Shown piece by piece: positions 35,255 to 43,814 of a stretch of DNA of 64,000 nucleotides. The stretch is from Paenirhizobium daejeonense (lineage in GTDB: Bacteria > Pseudomonadota > Alphaproteobacteria > Rhizobiales > Rhizobiaceae): positions 1 through 64,000 of the forward strand of contig NZ_JACLAL010000002.1 in assembly GCF_014280875.1 (NCBI RefSeq). Direction: 5' to 3'. A program made the translations under genes and the position numbers. A model generated the notes under the pieces. It did not search any database, had not been told where the DNA came from, and saw only the letters and a program-made list of their open reading frames with translations. Position 1 is the stretch's first letter, and every line of letters starts with the position of its first letter.

Positions 35255-35980
35255 ATGGACGTACTGAAAAGAACGACAGCCGAATGCGAGGCCCCGACGG
35301 TCTGTCGAGCCTGCGAAGCACGTCATGGCGGCGTCTGTGCCGCCTTGAGCTTCACCCAGCTTGCTGAACTCAACAAGCATTCGAGCCGCCGGAAGATTTC
35401 GGCCGGCGAGGAAGTTATCGGCCAGGGCGAGCGCGTTTCGAGCTACAGCAACATTCTGAACGGTGTGGTGAAGCTCTCCAAGATGATGGCTGACGGCCGT
35501 CAGCAGATCGTCGGCTTGCAGTTCGCGCCCGATTTCCTGGGCCGCCCCTTCCTTGGCGAGAGCACCATCACGGCGGAAGCCGCGACCGATACCGAGATCT
35601 GTACCTTCCCGCGCCCCCTCATCGACCGCATGGTCGGCGAAGCACCGGATCTGGAGCGCAAGCTGCATATCCAGTCGCTGAAGGAACTGGACGAGGCGCG
35701 CGACTGGATGCTGACGCTCGGCCGCAAGACCGCCCAGGAAAAGGTTGCAAGCTTCCTCCACCTGATCGCGACACATATCGATCCGGACAAGGGTAGCGCC
35801 ACCACCTTCGACTTGCCGCTGTCCCGCGCCGATATCGCCGACTTCCTCGGCCTTACCATCGAGACCGTCAGCCGCCAGATGACCAAGCTGCGCAAGGACG
35901 GGATCATCGTGATCGAGAACAATCGCCATGTAGTCGTTCCCGATCTCAATCGCCTGCGCTATGCGGCCGGTAACGACTGA
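35255..35980 (+). CDS. fnrN: Oxygen-responsive regulator FnrN (Crp/Fnr family)
   Basis: A 241-residue Crp/Fnr regulator. The N-terminal cysteines Cys17, Cys20 and Cys28 (CRACEARHGGVC) plus Cys116 (TEICTFPR) match the [4Fe-4S] ligands of FNR, so it should sense oxygen directly, unlike FixK proteins. The cyclic-nucleotide-like fold is followed by the helix-turn-helix LSRADIADFLGLTIETVSRQMTKLRKDG (about residues 190-217). It is the likely activator of the anaeroboxes at hemN, ccoG and ccoN in this window. Confidence 0.93.
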   Translation: MDVLKRTTAECEAPTVCRACEARHGGVCAALSFTQLAELNKHSSRRKISAGEEVIGQGERVSSYSNILNGVVKLSKMMADGRQQIVGLQFAPDFLGRPFLGESTITAEAATDTEICTFPRPLIDRMVGEAPDLERKLHIQSLKELDEARDWMLTLGRKTAQEKVASFLHLIATHIDPDKGSATTFDLPLSRADIADFLGLTIETVSRQMTKLRKDGIIVIENNRHVVVPDLNRLRYAAGND

Positions 35981-36037
35981 TAGTCACCGGCCAAGGCTTC
36001 AACATCTGAAAACCGAACGACTGCTACTTGTCCGGCT

Positions 36038-36466
36038 TTAGCGAGTGATGATGATTCGCGTATTGTCGAGGCCGTTCGCCGTCGCCATGGAGAAGAAGCG
36101 CGCCGCATTGTCCGGATGCAGGCGAATGCAGCCATGGGACGCTGGCGAACCGAGCCGCTTCAGGTCGAAGGTGGCGTGGACCGCGTAACCACCCTTGAAG
36201 AAGATCGCGAACGGCATCGGCGCATTGTCATACTTGCGCGAGCGATGATCCTTCGACGCCCACTTGGCGCTATAGCTGCCGACCGGCGTGACATAGCCCT
36301 TGCGCGCGGTGGAGACCTTCCAGCGATATTTGACGAAGCCGTTCTGCGAAACGGTCATGGTCTGTGTGGAAATGTTGATTTTCGCCGTGAGCATGCTCGC
36401 TTCCGCCAGAACCGGAGCGAATTGCAGGGCAAGAAAGGCCGAAGCCGCAATAAGCAGTTTACGCAT
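36038..36466 (-). CDS. L,D-transpeptidase (YkuD family)
   Basis: A 142-residue exported peptidoglycan cross-linking enzyme. A signal peptide covers about residues 1-23 (LLIAASAFLALQFAPVLAEA). The YkuD active site is SPASHGCIRLH with His111, Cys113 and Arg115, preceded by the second histidine in YAVHATFD (His97). It probably forms 3-3 cross-links or attaches proteins to the wall. Monocistronic. Confidence 0.92.
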   Translation of the reverse strand: MRKLLIAASAFLALQFAPVLAEASMLTAKINISTQTMTVSQNGFVKYRWKVSTARKGYVTPVGSYSAKWASKDHRSRKYDNAPMPFAIFFKGGYAVHATFDLKRLGSPASHGCIRLHPDNAARFFSMATANGLDNTRIIITR

Positions 36467-36638
36467 GATGTCCCCTGTCGATTTCCTGTTTCTCAGGATT
36501 TTTGCAAGGGGCAGTTATAGTAGAAAGCTCGATATATCCGGTTAAGCTGAAGAGCTAAAATAATATGAACACTCGAACTCATTTGGACTCAATTCAGGCG
36601 GACATCAAACGACAATGAGCTTGTTCCATATGTCCTCT

Positions 36639-37409
36639 TCACTTCGCTACAGTTTCGATCTGAACGATCTTGAGTTTTGAAAATGCAGCGACCTTCGCGA
36701 ACGTAGTCCTACTCCATTCGGACATTTCGGCCGGCAGGAGTGTGTTGAGGTAAAACGCCTTCGAGATAATAGCATGTAGATTATCATGCAAAATGGTTGC
36801 AAAATCCACTCGCCAGTAAGCGCGTTCATGCGGTATCCGTTGCTGATCTCTGTCGCCGGAAAACACAAGCTCGCAGAATTCAAGTTGTTGCTCCGCCTGG
36901 GAGCACTCAGCCCAGCCTACCACGACACCTTTCCGCCAATAAACCAATGCACGCACCTTGGATGTCGGAGCCCCCGCTATTAGACATTGTCCGGCAGGTT
37001 CAGCCAGTTCCTGCTCGATCAGCTTTTCCTGATCTGTCTGCTCAGGCGCCTTTGATGCTCGCTCCAGTTGAGACCACAGGACTGTAGGATCACATCGTTC
37101 CCCTGAGCCCAGGCGTAATTCAGTCGCGATTGAATTCGTCAGATCACGAGGCAGGATCTTTTCTACCGCATCTGGAACAAGTTCCTCCTCGGGAGAATAC
37201 TGCGAAAACAATGTAATCCCGACAAAAACCGGAAATCCGCAATGGTTGGCGTCTCCGGCCATGCATTCGGGGAGTATACGGCTTGCCGGTATCTTGACGT
37301 ATTCAGCTATGGGAGAGGACGAATGAGAAAGATCAGGCGTCGATAGAAAAATGACGAAAGAACAAGGTATGCTGATGAGAGATTGCCGGATATAATAGGG
37401 CAAAAGCAT
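36639..37409 (-). CDS. Hypothetical protein, unrecognised
   Basis: A 256-residue protein I do not recognise. The N-terminus (YYIRQSLISIPCSFVIFLSTP) is hydrophobic and could be a signal peptide or a single membrane anchor. The rest is mixed charge with several cysteines (CMAGDANHCGFP, ERCDPTV, GQCLIAG, WAECSQ, EFCELV), which might form disulfides if exported. Base composition is visibly more AT-rich than the neighbours and the flanks are non-coding, so it may be an acquired gene. No operon partner. Confidence 0.6.
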   Translation of the reverse strand: MLLPYYIRQSLISIPCSFVIFLSTPDLSHSSSPIAEYVKIPASRILPECMAGDANHCGFPVFVGITLFSQYSPEEELVPDAVEKILPRDLTNSIATELRLGSGERCDPTVLWSQLERASKAPEQTDQEKLIEQELAEPAGQCLIAGAPTSKVRALVYWRKGVVVGWAECSQAEQQLEFCELVFSGDRDQQRIPHERAYWRVDFATILHDNLHAIISKAFYLNTLLPAEMSEWSRTTFAKVAAFSKLKIVQIETVAK

Positions 37410-37547
37410 CGGCCACCATCTTTCAATGAATAATTAGCAAGACTGTTTCTGAAATAGGACGAGGCAACGGGAAACAAATATACTGCAATCGGTTGTGAAG
37501 CCAGTCCGTTTTATTCGTCCGGAAGATGCTGCAGAAATGGGTGAACT

Positions 37548-38525
37548 CTAGACAAGAGCAGCGAAGAGAAACACCACAAGACCGAGAAGGACATGGCAGG
37601 CGGAGTAGAAAACCCTCACGCCATCCTCGATATCGGCCGCCGTCGCCACCGCACGGCCAGCGCCGTTGATCATCGGTTCGCTGACCCGCTGGCCGCCATA
37701 GATGCGCGGTCCGGTCAGCTGAATATCGAGCGCCCCGGCCATGGCGGCCTCCGGCCAGCCAGAATTCGGCGAGCGGTGCAGCCCGGCATCCCTGAGCGCA
37801 ACCGACAGCGAGCGCCTTGCGGCCACGACCCCATGAGAAAAAAGCGCCGCGAACGCGATGACAAAGGCGGAGAGCCGCGCCGCCGGCCAGTTGGCAAGAT
37901 CGTCGAGCCGGGCGGAAGCCCAGCCAAAGTCGCGATATTTCTCGTTCTTGTGGCCGATCATCGAATCGGCTGTGTTCAGCATCTTGTAAGCAAGGATGCC
38001 CGGCAGACCGAGGATGGCATACCAGAGGGCGGGCGCGACGACGCCATCGGCGAAATTCTCCGCAAGGCTCTCGATTGCCGCACGGCAGATCGCCGGCGCA
38101 TCGAGCGTCGCGGGATCGCGTCCAACGATCAGCGAAACTGCCCGCCGCCCGCCCTCGAGACCATCGGCCCTCAAACCCGCAGCGACAGCACCGACATGAT
38201 CGGCAAGGCTCTTCTGCGCCAGAAGCACGGCGACAACAAGCACCTCAAGGATGAAGCCCAGCGAACCAAACGCTGCAAAGATCCCTTCCAGCATCCCACC
38301 GACCAAGAGCGACAGGCAGAGCAGAGCCGCGATGGCAATGACACCGTTTCTCCGCTGGATCGCGTCAGATGCGCCGGCATGATTGAAATTCCGATCGCAA
38401 AAGGCAATCGCCTTGCCAAACACCACGACGGGATGCGGCAGGCGCGCCCAGAGCTCCGGGGGATCCCCAATGACGCGGTCGATGAGAAGGGCAAGCGCAA
38501 GCACGGCAAGCATCGATGCTTCCAT
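37548..38525 (-). CDS. cobD: Adenosylcobinamide-phosphate synthase CobD (CbiB)
   Basis: A 325-residue inner-membrane enzyme that attaches (R)-1-amino-2-propanol (or its phosphate) to adenosylcobyric acid. Family stretches ALLIDRVIGDPPELWARLPHPVVVFG, ESLAENFADGVVAPALWYAILGLPGILAYKMLNTADSMIGHK and PNSGWPEAAMAGAL are all present. Here cobD and CbiB denote the same enzyme (P. denitrificans naming). The ATG at 38525 overlaps the cobC stop as TGATG, so it is preferred over the start 4 codons earlier. Last gene of cobABCD. Confidence 0.95.
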   Translation of the reverse strand: MEASMLAVLALALLIDRVIGDPPELWARLPHPVVVFGKAIAFCDRNFNHAGASDAIQRRNGVIAIAALLCLSLLVGGMLEGIFAAFGSLGFILEVLVVAVLLAQKSLADHVGAVAAGLRADGLEGGRRAVSLIVGRDPATLDAPAICRAAIESLAENFADGVVAPALWYAILGLPGILAYKMLNTADSMIGHKNEKYRDFGWASARLDDLANWPAARLSAFVIAFAALFSHGVVAARRSLSVALRDAGLHRSPNSGWPEAAMAGALDIQLTGPRIYGGQRVSEPMINGAGRAVATAADIEDGVRVFYSACHVLLGLVVFLFAALV

Positions 38526-39526
38526 CACCGAGCCCACCCCTTCAACGCCTGCGCCAGACGCCGGTCGGATTGCTCATCGGGCGCAAGTCCGATCCGCAGC
38601 CATTTCGGCGCATAGTCGAAGGCACGGGTCAGGATATGTGAGCGGCAGAGATGTTCGTGGAGCGCCGCCGCCTCGTCATCCTCCACCAGCGCGAAGAGAT
38701 CGGTGCCTCCGCTGACGCGCAGGCCGGCATCGGCAAGCACAGCACCGAGCGCCGCCCGCCGCGCGGCGATCACCTGACGGATGCTGTCCTTCTCGCCGGA
38801 AAGCATCGAGGCAGCCATAGAAAGCGCCGGACCGGAAACGGCCCATGGCCCAAGCCAGCTTTCCATCCTCTCAAGGATTTCGGGTTCGGCAACCACGAAA
38901 CCGAGACGAGTGCCGGCCATGCCGAAGAACTTGCCGAACGAACGGAAGACGATGAGGTTCGGGTGCCTCTTCACCTCCCCGGCGACACTGACCTCCGGCG
39001 CGCAGTCGCCGAACGCCTCGTCGACCACCAGCAGCCCACCGGACTGCGACAGGCGATCTGCCCGCTCCAACAGTTTCTCCGGCGGAAAGATCCTGCCCGT
39101 CGGATTGTTCGGATTGACCGCCACGACAAGGCCGTGCCGACCGCCCACGTCATCAAGACTGGCGATCCGCTCGACGGAGCGCCCCTCCGCCTCGAACACA
39201 CGGCCATATTCGCCATAGGTGGGCGACAGGATGGCGACCGGCCTGTCGCTGGCAACGAGGCGTGGCAGCATCTGGATCGCCGATTGCGTGCCCGGCACTG
39301 GCAAGGGCAGGATTTCGCCCGTCCCATAGAAGGCTTGGGCTGCCCGGCGTGCATCGAGTTCAAGATGGCGATCCGGCAGACGATGCCAGGCGCGTAACGA
39401 CACCTCCGGCAATTCAGGCGGGCAAGGGTTGAGACCGGTCGAGAGGTCGAGCCAGTCTTCCGCACGGCCGCCAAAGCGCGCCGCGGCAGCCGTGATGCCA
39501 CCGCCATGAATGACCGTTCCGCTCAT
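38525..39526 (-). CDS. cobC: Threonine-phosphate decarboxylase-like PLP enzyme CobC
   Basis: A 333-residue fold-type I PLP enzyme related to histidinol-phosphate aminotransferase. The PLP lysine is Lys199 in FRSFGKFFGMAGTRLGF, and NPNNPTGRIFPPE is the substrate loop. In cobalamin synthesis it supplies the aminopropanol arm used by CobD. The start overlaps the cobB stop by 4 bp (ATGA). Confidence 0.92.
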   Translation of the reverse strand: MSGTVIHGGGITAAAARFGGRAEDWLDLSTGLNPCPPELPEVSLRAWHRLPDRHLELDARRAAQAFYGTGEILPLPVPGTQSAIQMLPRLVASDRPVAILSPTYGEYGRVFEAEGRSVERIASLDDVGGRHGLVVAVNPNNPTGRIFPPEKLLERADRLSQSGGLLVVDEAFGDCAPEVSVAGEVKRHPNLIVFRSFGKFFGMAGTRLGFVVAEPEILERMESWLGPWAVSGPALSMAASMLSGEKDSIRQVIAARRAALGAVLADAGLRVSGGTDLFALVEDDEAAALHEHLCRSHILTRAFDYAPKWLRIGLAPDEQSDRRLAQALKGWAR

Positions 39527-40827
39527 GCCTCGGCACTCGCAAGATCGATCAGATGCATGTAGGAGCCGGCCACATTTCCGCGTTGCAGTCCCACCTGTCC
39601 CAGATCCAAGCCCAATGCATCTTCGACAGCAAACAGGCGGTCGGCATCGCCCTCGGAAACGATCGATGCATAGTGGAACTCATGCGCGGACATCGGCGCC
39701 ATGAAGAAATCCGTCAGCGGCACCAGCGAGCGGTAACCCAGATGGCGCTTACGCTGGGCATAGCTGGTGACGACAGGAAGAAGACCGAGCATCCCGTGGG
39801 TCACGCCGTCGCCATCGACCAGCGCTTCGCCGAGTGTCATGTAGCCGCCGCACTCTCCGTAGATCTTCACGCCCCGGGCCGCCGCATCGAGCATGCCGGC
39901 CCGGAAGGCGGACGCAGAGGCAAGCGTCCCCGCATGCAGTTCCGGATAGCCGCCCGGCAGGTAGATCGCATCCGCTTCGGCTGAAGGAGCCTGGTCGGCA
40001 AGGGGCGAGAAGAACGAGATTTCCGCACCACGCCGACGCCAGCCGAGCAGCATGTGCTCGTAGCAGAAGGCGAAGGCGACATCGCGCGCCACCGCGATCT
40101 TCTGCCCAAGCGGCGGAAGGCGATCAATATTGGCCTCCGACGCACGGTCAGGGATATGTCGGGCCGTGCGCATGATGGCATCGATATCGCAGCCCGCCTC
40201 GACTGTCGCGGCCGCCCTGTCGATGAAGGCTTCCAGTTCACCGTGTTCACCGGCCTGGACGAGACCGAGATGCCGCTCGGGCAGATGCAGCGACGCATCG
40301 CTGCGGATGACGCCCATGACCGGCATGCGGATGCCGCCAAGCGCCTCGCGCAGCATCGTCTCATGCCGGTCACTGCCGACACGATTGAGGATGACACCGA
40401 CGACGCGGGTATCGATGCGGAAATTGGCAAAGCCGCTGACCAGCGCCGCAATAGAATGGGACGCTTTGGCGCAATCGACCACGAGGATGATGGAAAGCCC
40501 GAGGATCGACGCCAGATCCGCTGCCGAGCCGCGACCGTCCGCCGCTCCGTCGAACAGCCCCATCATCGCCTCGATCACCAGGTCCTTGCCGCCGAAACGA
40601 TGAATGGCGGCATTGGCGAGCAGCAATTCGCTGCGCATACCCCAGGGATCGAAATTGAGACAGGTCTCTCCGCTCGCAGCTGCATGAAACGCCGGATCGA
40701 TGTAGTCGGGGCCGGCCTTGCCGGGAGCGATCGCATAACCGTTCCGCTTCAGCGCCCGGAGCAGTCCGAGCGTCACGGTCGTCTTACCTGAGCCCGAAGA
40801 AGGCGCTGCGATCAGGAGCCCGCTCAT
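39523..40827 (-). CDS. cobB: Cobyrinate/hydrogenobyrinate a,c-diamide synthase
   Basis: A 434-residue glutamine- and ATP-dependent amidase of side chains a and c. The P-loop APSSGSGKTTVTLGLLRAL is at residues 8-26, and the C-terminal glutamine amidotransferase has its cysteine in YGECGGYMTLGEAL. Whether the natural substrate is hydrogenobyrinate (cobalt-late) or cobyrinate (cobalt-early) cannot be told from sequence and matters here because both route types are present. Overlaps both neighbours by 4 bp. Confidence 0.94.
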   Translation of the reverse strand: MSGLLIAAPSSGSGKTTVTLGLLRALKRNGYAIAPGKAGPDYIDPAFHAAASGETCLNFDPWGMRSELLLANAAIHRFGGKDLVIEAMMGLFDGAADGRGSAADLASILGLSIILVVDCAKASHSIAALVSGFANFRIDTRVVGVILNRVGSDRHETMLREALGGIRMPVMGVIRSDASLHLPERHLGLVQAGEHGELEAFIDRAAATVEAGCDIDAIMRTARHIPDRASEANIDRLPPLGQKIAVARDVAFAFCYEHMLLGWRRRGAEISFFSPLADQAPSAEADAIYLPGGYPELHAGTLASASAFRAGMLDAAARGVKIYGECGGYMTLGEALVDGDGVTHGMLGLLPVVTSYAQRKRHLGYRSLVPLTDFFMAPMSAHEFHYASIVSEGDADRLFAVEDALGLDLGQVGLQRGNVAGSYMHLIDLASAEA

Positions 40828-41666
40828 GCGCTGTCCTTCCTTTGCCGGTCGGCAAACGGATCGGGCAGCAACGCGCGCCCGGACAATGCGCCGAGCCAGT
40901 CGAGCGAAGGCCTCAGACGCACCACCTCGCCGACCACGACGATAGCCGGAGGCTCGAGACCGGATGCGGCGACATCCTCCACCGCCCTGCCGAGCGTCGT
41001 CTCCAACACTTTCTGCGATGGAGTCGCTGCATCACAGACAAAGGCAACCGATTCGTCGGGCGAGCGTCCTGCGGCAATCAGGTTGGCGCTTATGGCGGCA
41101 ATATGCTTCATCGCCATGTACATGACGATGACGGGCGAACCGCGGCCGATCGCTTCCCAGTCGATCCGGTCGGGAACGACGCCGGAGGAATCATGCCCTG
41201 TCAGGAAGGTGACGGCGTGATTGATTTCGCGATGGGTGACCGGAATGCCGGCATAGGCAAGACCGCCGATGCCGGCGGTGATGCCGGGAACGATGCGGAA
41301 CGGCACGCCATGCTCGATCAACGTCAGCGCCTCCTCACCGCCACGACCGAAGACGAAGGGATCGCCGCCCTTGAGTCGCAGGACCTTGCGGCCCTCCTTG
41401 GCAAGCTCGACCAGCCGCAGCGAAATGTCGCGCTGCCTGGCGGAAGGCTTGCCGCCGCGCTTTCCCGCATATTCGAGTTCAACGCCGGCACGCGCGAGTT
41501 TCAGGCAATCCTCGTTGACCAGTGCGTCATGGACGATCACGTCCGCCTCGGCCAGAGCCTTTGCCGCAAGCAACGTCAGGAGACCGGGATCGCCCGGCCC
41601 CGCGCCCGCCAGCCAGACATGGCCGGGCATCATCGAAGGCAGATCGGAAAAGGGATCGAAACTCAT
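40824..41666 (-). CDS. cobA: Uroporphyrinogen-III C-methyltransferase
   Basis: A 280-residue SAM-dependent methyltransferase making precorrin-2 from uroporphyrinogen III. Tetrapyrrole methylase motifs are VWLAGAGPGDPGLLTLLAAKAL, VRLKGGDPFVFGRGGEE-like LRLKGGDPFVFGRGGEEA and VPGITAGIGGLAYAGIPVTHR. It lacks the siroheme-synthase N-terminal domain of CysG, so it serves cobalamin (and possibly siroheme). First gene of cobABCD; divergent from cbiD across 92 bp that must hold both promoters. Confidence 0.94.
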   Translation of the reverse strand: MSFDPFSDLPSMMPGHVWLAGAGPGDPGLLTLLAAKALAEADVIVHDALVNEDCLKLARAGVELEYAGKRGGKPSARQRDISLRLVELAKEGRKVLRLKGGDPFVFGRGGEEALTLIEHGVPFRIVPGITAGIGGLAYAGIPVTHREINHAVTFLTGHDSSGVVPDRIDWEAIGRGSPVIVMYMAMKHIAAISANLIAAGRSPDESVAFVCDAATPSQKVLETTLGRAVEDVAASGLEPPAIVVVGEVVRLRPSLDWLGALSGRALLPDPFADRQRKDSA

Positions 41667-41758
41667 GGCCTTGCTCTATGCTTCGCATGACGAAATTGCA
41701 ATCGGAGAAGCCGTTCGCGACGCTTTCGGTCGGGCCCGCTAACGCCTATAACAACGTG

Positions 41759-42889
41759 ATGACCGAAGCCGCGAAACCCGCATCGAACACACCTACAGAA
41801 GGCCGCACAGAACGGCCCGAAGGGCCTCTGCGTACGGGCTGGACCACGGGAGCCTGCGCGACGGCTGCGACCAAGGCGGCCCTGACTGCGCTGATTACAG
41901 GCGAATTCCCCGACCCCGTCACCATCCGGCTGCCGCGCGGCGAGGAACCGGCCTTCGCGCTGGCCTTCGAGACCCTTGGCGAGGGCTACGCAATGGCCGG
42001 CATCGTCAAGGATGCCGGAGACGATCCGGATGTCACTCATGGCGCAACGGTAATCGCCTCGGTGCGCCCCTTGCCGCCCGGAAGCGGTATCCGCTTTGCT
42101 GCCGGCGACGGGGTTGGCACGGTGACCCGCCCCGGCCTGCCGATCCCGGTCGGCGAAGCGGCGATCAATCCGGTGCCGCGCTCCATGATGTCGGCTGAGG
42201 TCATGGCGCTCTGCTCTGAACACGGGCTCACGGGCGATGTCGAGATCTCCATCTCTATTCCCGGCGGCGACGAGATCGCCCGCCAGACATGGAACCCGCG
42301 CCTCGGCATCGTTGGCGGCCTATCCATTCTCGGCACCACCGGCGTGGTCCATCCTTTTTCCTGCGCTGCCTGGATCCATTCGATCCATCGCGGCATAGAC
42401 GTCGCCCGCGCCGAAGGCATCACCCATGTTCTCGGCGCCACCGGCTCGACATCGGAAAAGGCCGCCCAGCAACTTCACGGACTACCGGATGGCGCGCTGC
42501 TCGACATGGGGGATTTCGCCGGCGGCCTGCTGAAATACCTGCGCGCCCACCCCATTCCGCGACTGACGATCGCCGGTGGCTTTGCCAAGATGGCCAAGCT
42601 CGCCCAAGGCGCGCTCGATCTTCATTCCTCACGCAGCCAGATCGACAATAACTTCTTTCTTTCATTGCCTTGCATGGAAAAGCTAGAGCAATATGTCAGA
42701 AATCGGATTCAATCTGCCAATACGGCAATGGAAGTCCTTGAGATAGCGAACGAAAATGGCATCGATCTGGCTGCGCCCATTGCGGAGGGCGCACGCCGCA
42801 CAGCCATCGAGACGCTACGCGGCGCACCGGTCGAAGTCGATGTGGTGGTGACCGACCGGCGGGGCAAGATCATTGGTCGGGCGTCCTGA
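41759..42889 (+). CDS. cbiD: Cobalt-precorrin-5B (C1)-methyltransferase CbiD
   Basis: A 376-residue CbiD. The family signature LRTGWTTGACATAATKAAL is near residues 23-41, with GTTGVVHPFSCAAWIHSIHRGIDVA and GDFAGGLLKYL. CbiD methylates C1 after ring contraction in the cobalt-early pathway, the step carried out by the unrelated CobF in the cobalt-late pathway. ATG at 41759 (an in-frame GTG lies immediately before it). Forms an operon with cobK, one base separating stop and start. Confidence 0.93.
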   Translation: MTEAAKPASNTPTEGRTERPEGPLRTGWTTGACATAATKAALTALITGEFPDPVTIRLPRGEEPAFALAFETLGEGYAMAGIVKDAGDDPDVTHGATVIASVRPLPPGSGIRFAAGDGVGTVTRPGLPIPVGEAAINPVPRSMMSAEVMALCSEHGLTGDVEISISIPGGDEIARQTWNPRLGIVGGLSILGTTGVVHPFSCAAWIHSIHRGIDVARAEGITHVLGATGSTSEKAAQQLHGLPDGALLDMGDFAGGLLKYLRAHPIPRLTIAGGFAKMAKLAQGALDLHSSRSQIDNNFFLSLPCMEKLEQYVRNRIQSANTAMEVLEIANENGIDLAAPIAEGARRTAIETLRGAPVEVDVVVTDRRGKIIGRAS

Positions 42890-42890
42890 A

Positions 42891-43562
42891 ATGCGGGAAA
42901 AGATCCTGATCCTTGGAGGCACGGCGGAGGCTGCCGATCTCGCGGCCAGACTGGTCGCGGAGGGGAAAGTGGATGTCCTGACCTCGCTTGCAGGCCGCAC
43001 CACCAACCCCGCCCAGATTGCTGGCACCGTCCGTATCGGCGGCTTCGGAGGTGTCGAAGGGCTGGCGAGATTTCTGAACGAAAACCGTATCGACCGGGTG
43101 ATCGATGCCACCCACCCCTTCGCGACCCGGATTTCGGAAAACGCCCGCCTCGCCTGCGAGAGCGCCGGCGTCCCTCTGGAACGTCTCGACCGGCCATCAT
43201 GGACGCGCGACGACAAGGACCGGTGGACCGAGGTGACCACTCTGGAAGAAGCGGCGGCGGCATTGCCGGGCGGCGCCTACGTCTTCCTCGCGCTCGGTCG
43301 TCAATACCTCTCCGCCTTCGAGAAGCGCGACGATTGCCACTTCGTCATCCGCATGGTCGACCCGCCACAGAAGACGCTCGCCTTCCTGAATTTCGAACTG
43401 ATCCTCGGCAAGCCCTCCGCAGATCCCCGCTCGGAGGCCGAATTGCTGAAACGGCATGGAATCACTCACCTCGTCTGCCGCAACTCCGGCGGCAATGCCG
43501 GTTACGGCAAGATCCTTGCAGCCCGTGAACTGTCGCTTCCGGTGGTGATGATAAGGCGCTGA
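42891..43562 (+). CDS. cobK: Precorrin-6A / cobalt-precorrin-6A reductase
   Basis: A 223-residue NADPH-dependent reductase of the CobK/CbiJ family. It begins EKILILGGTAEAADLAARL, and carries VIDATHPFATRISENA and LVCRNSGGNAGYGKILAAREL, all family hallmarks. CobK acts on metal-free and CbiJ on cobalt-containing 6A; the sequence does not decide. The start follows the cbiD stop by one base. The 250 bp after it hold no gene but carry the promoter of the monooxygenase gene. Confidence 0.92.
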   Translation: MREKILILGGTAEAADLAARLVAEGKVDVLTSLAGRTTNPAQIAGTVRIGGFGGVEGLARFLNENRIDRVIDATHPFATRISENARLACESAGVPLERLDRPSWTRDDKDRWTEVTTLEEAAAALPGGAYVFLALGRQYLSAFEKRDDCHFVIRMVDPPQKTLAFLNFELILGKPSADPRSEAELLKRHGITHLVCRNSGGNAGYGKILAARELSLPVVMIRR

Positions 43563-43646
43563 CGGCACACGGAAATCCTCGCCGCCTCGCCAAATGGCAG
43601 CCCTGGCTCGCCTGCAAGCTTCACATCGCCCTGATCGCTGCATCTG

Positions 43647-43700
43647 TTAAGTGAGCATACATATCATTGACATCGCAATTTAATAAGCATACTTACTTAA
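43647..43700 (+). promoter_or_regulatory. Promoter flanked by an inverted repeat upstream of the flavin monooxygenase
   Basis: TTAAGTGAGCATAC (43647-43660) and GCATACTTACTTAA (43687-43700) are inverted copies matching at 12 of 14 positions. A TTGACA hexamer lies between them at 43667-43672, with a TACTTA 17 bases on, inside the second arm. The layout suggests a regulator, perhaps MarR- or TetR-like, blocking the promoter. No such regulator gene is adjacent. Confidence 0.55.
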
Positions 43701-43814
43701 TCATCGGCGGCGGAGGACAGCCGTCACACGAAATCGAGAACGAGGTTTTTCCAGCGGCGGCAATGTCTGCCTGGATACCGTTCACGTCGGCATTGAGCGG
43801 AGGAGCAGATCGCA

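Noticed and set aside
41667-41758. A riboswitch in the divergent cobA/cbiD gap
   Set aside because: 92 bp is too short for two promoters plus a cobalamin riboswitch and no conserved core is visible.
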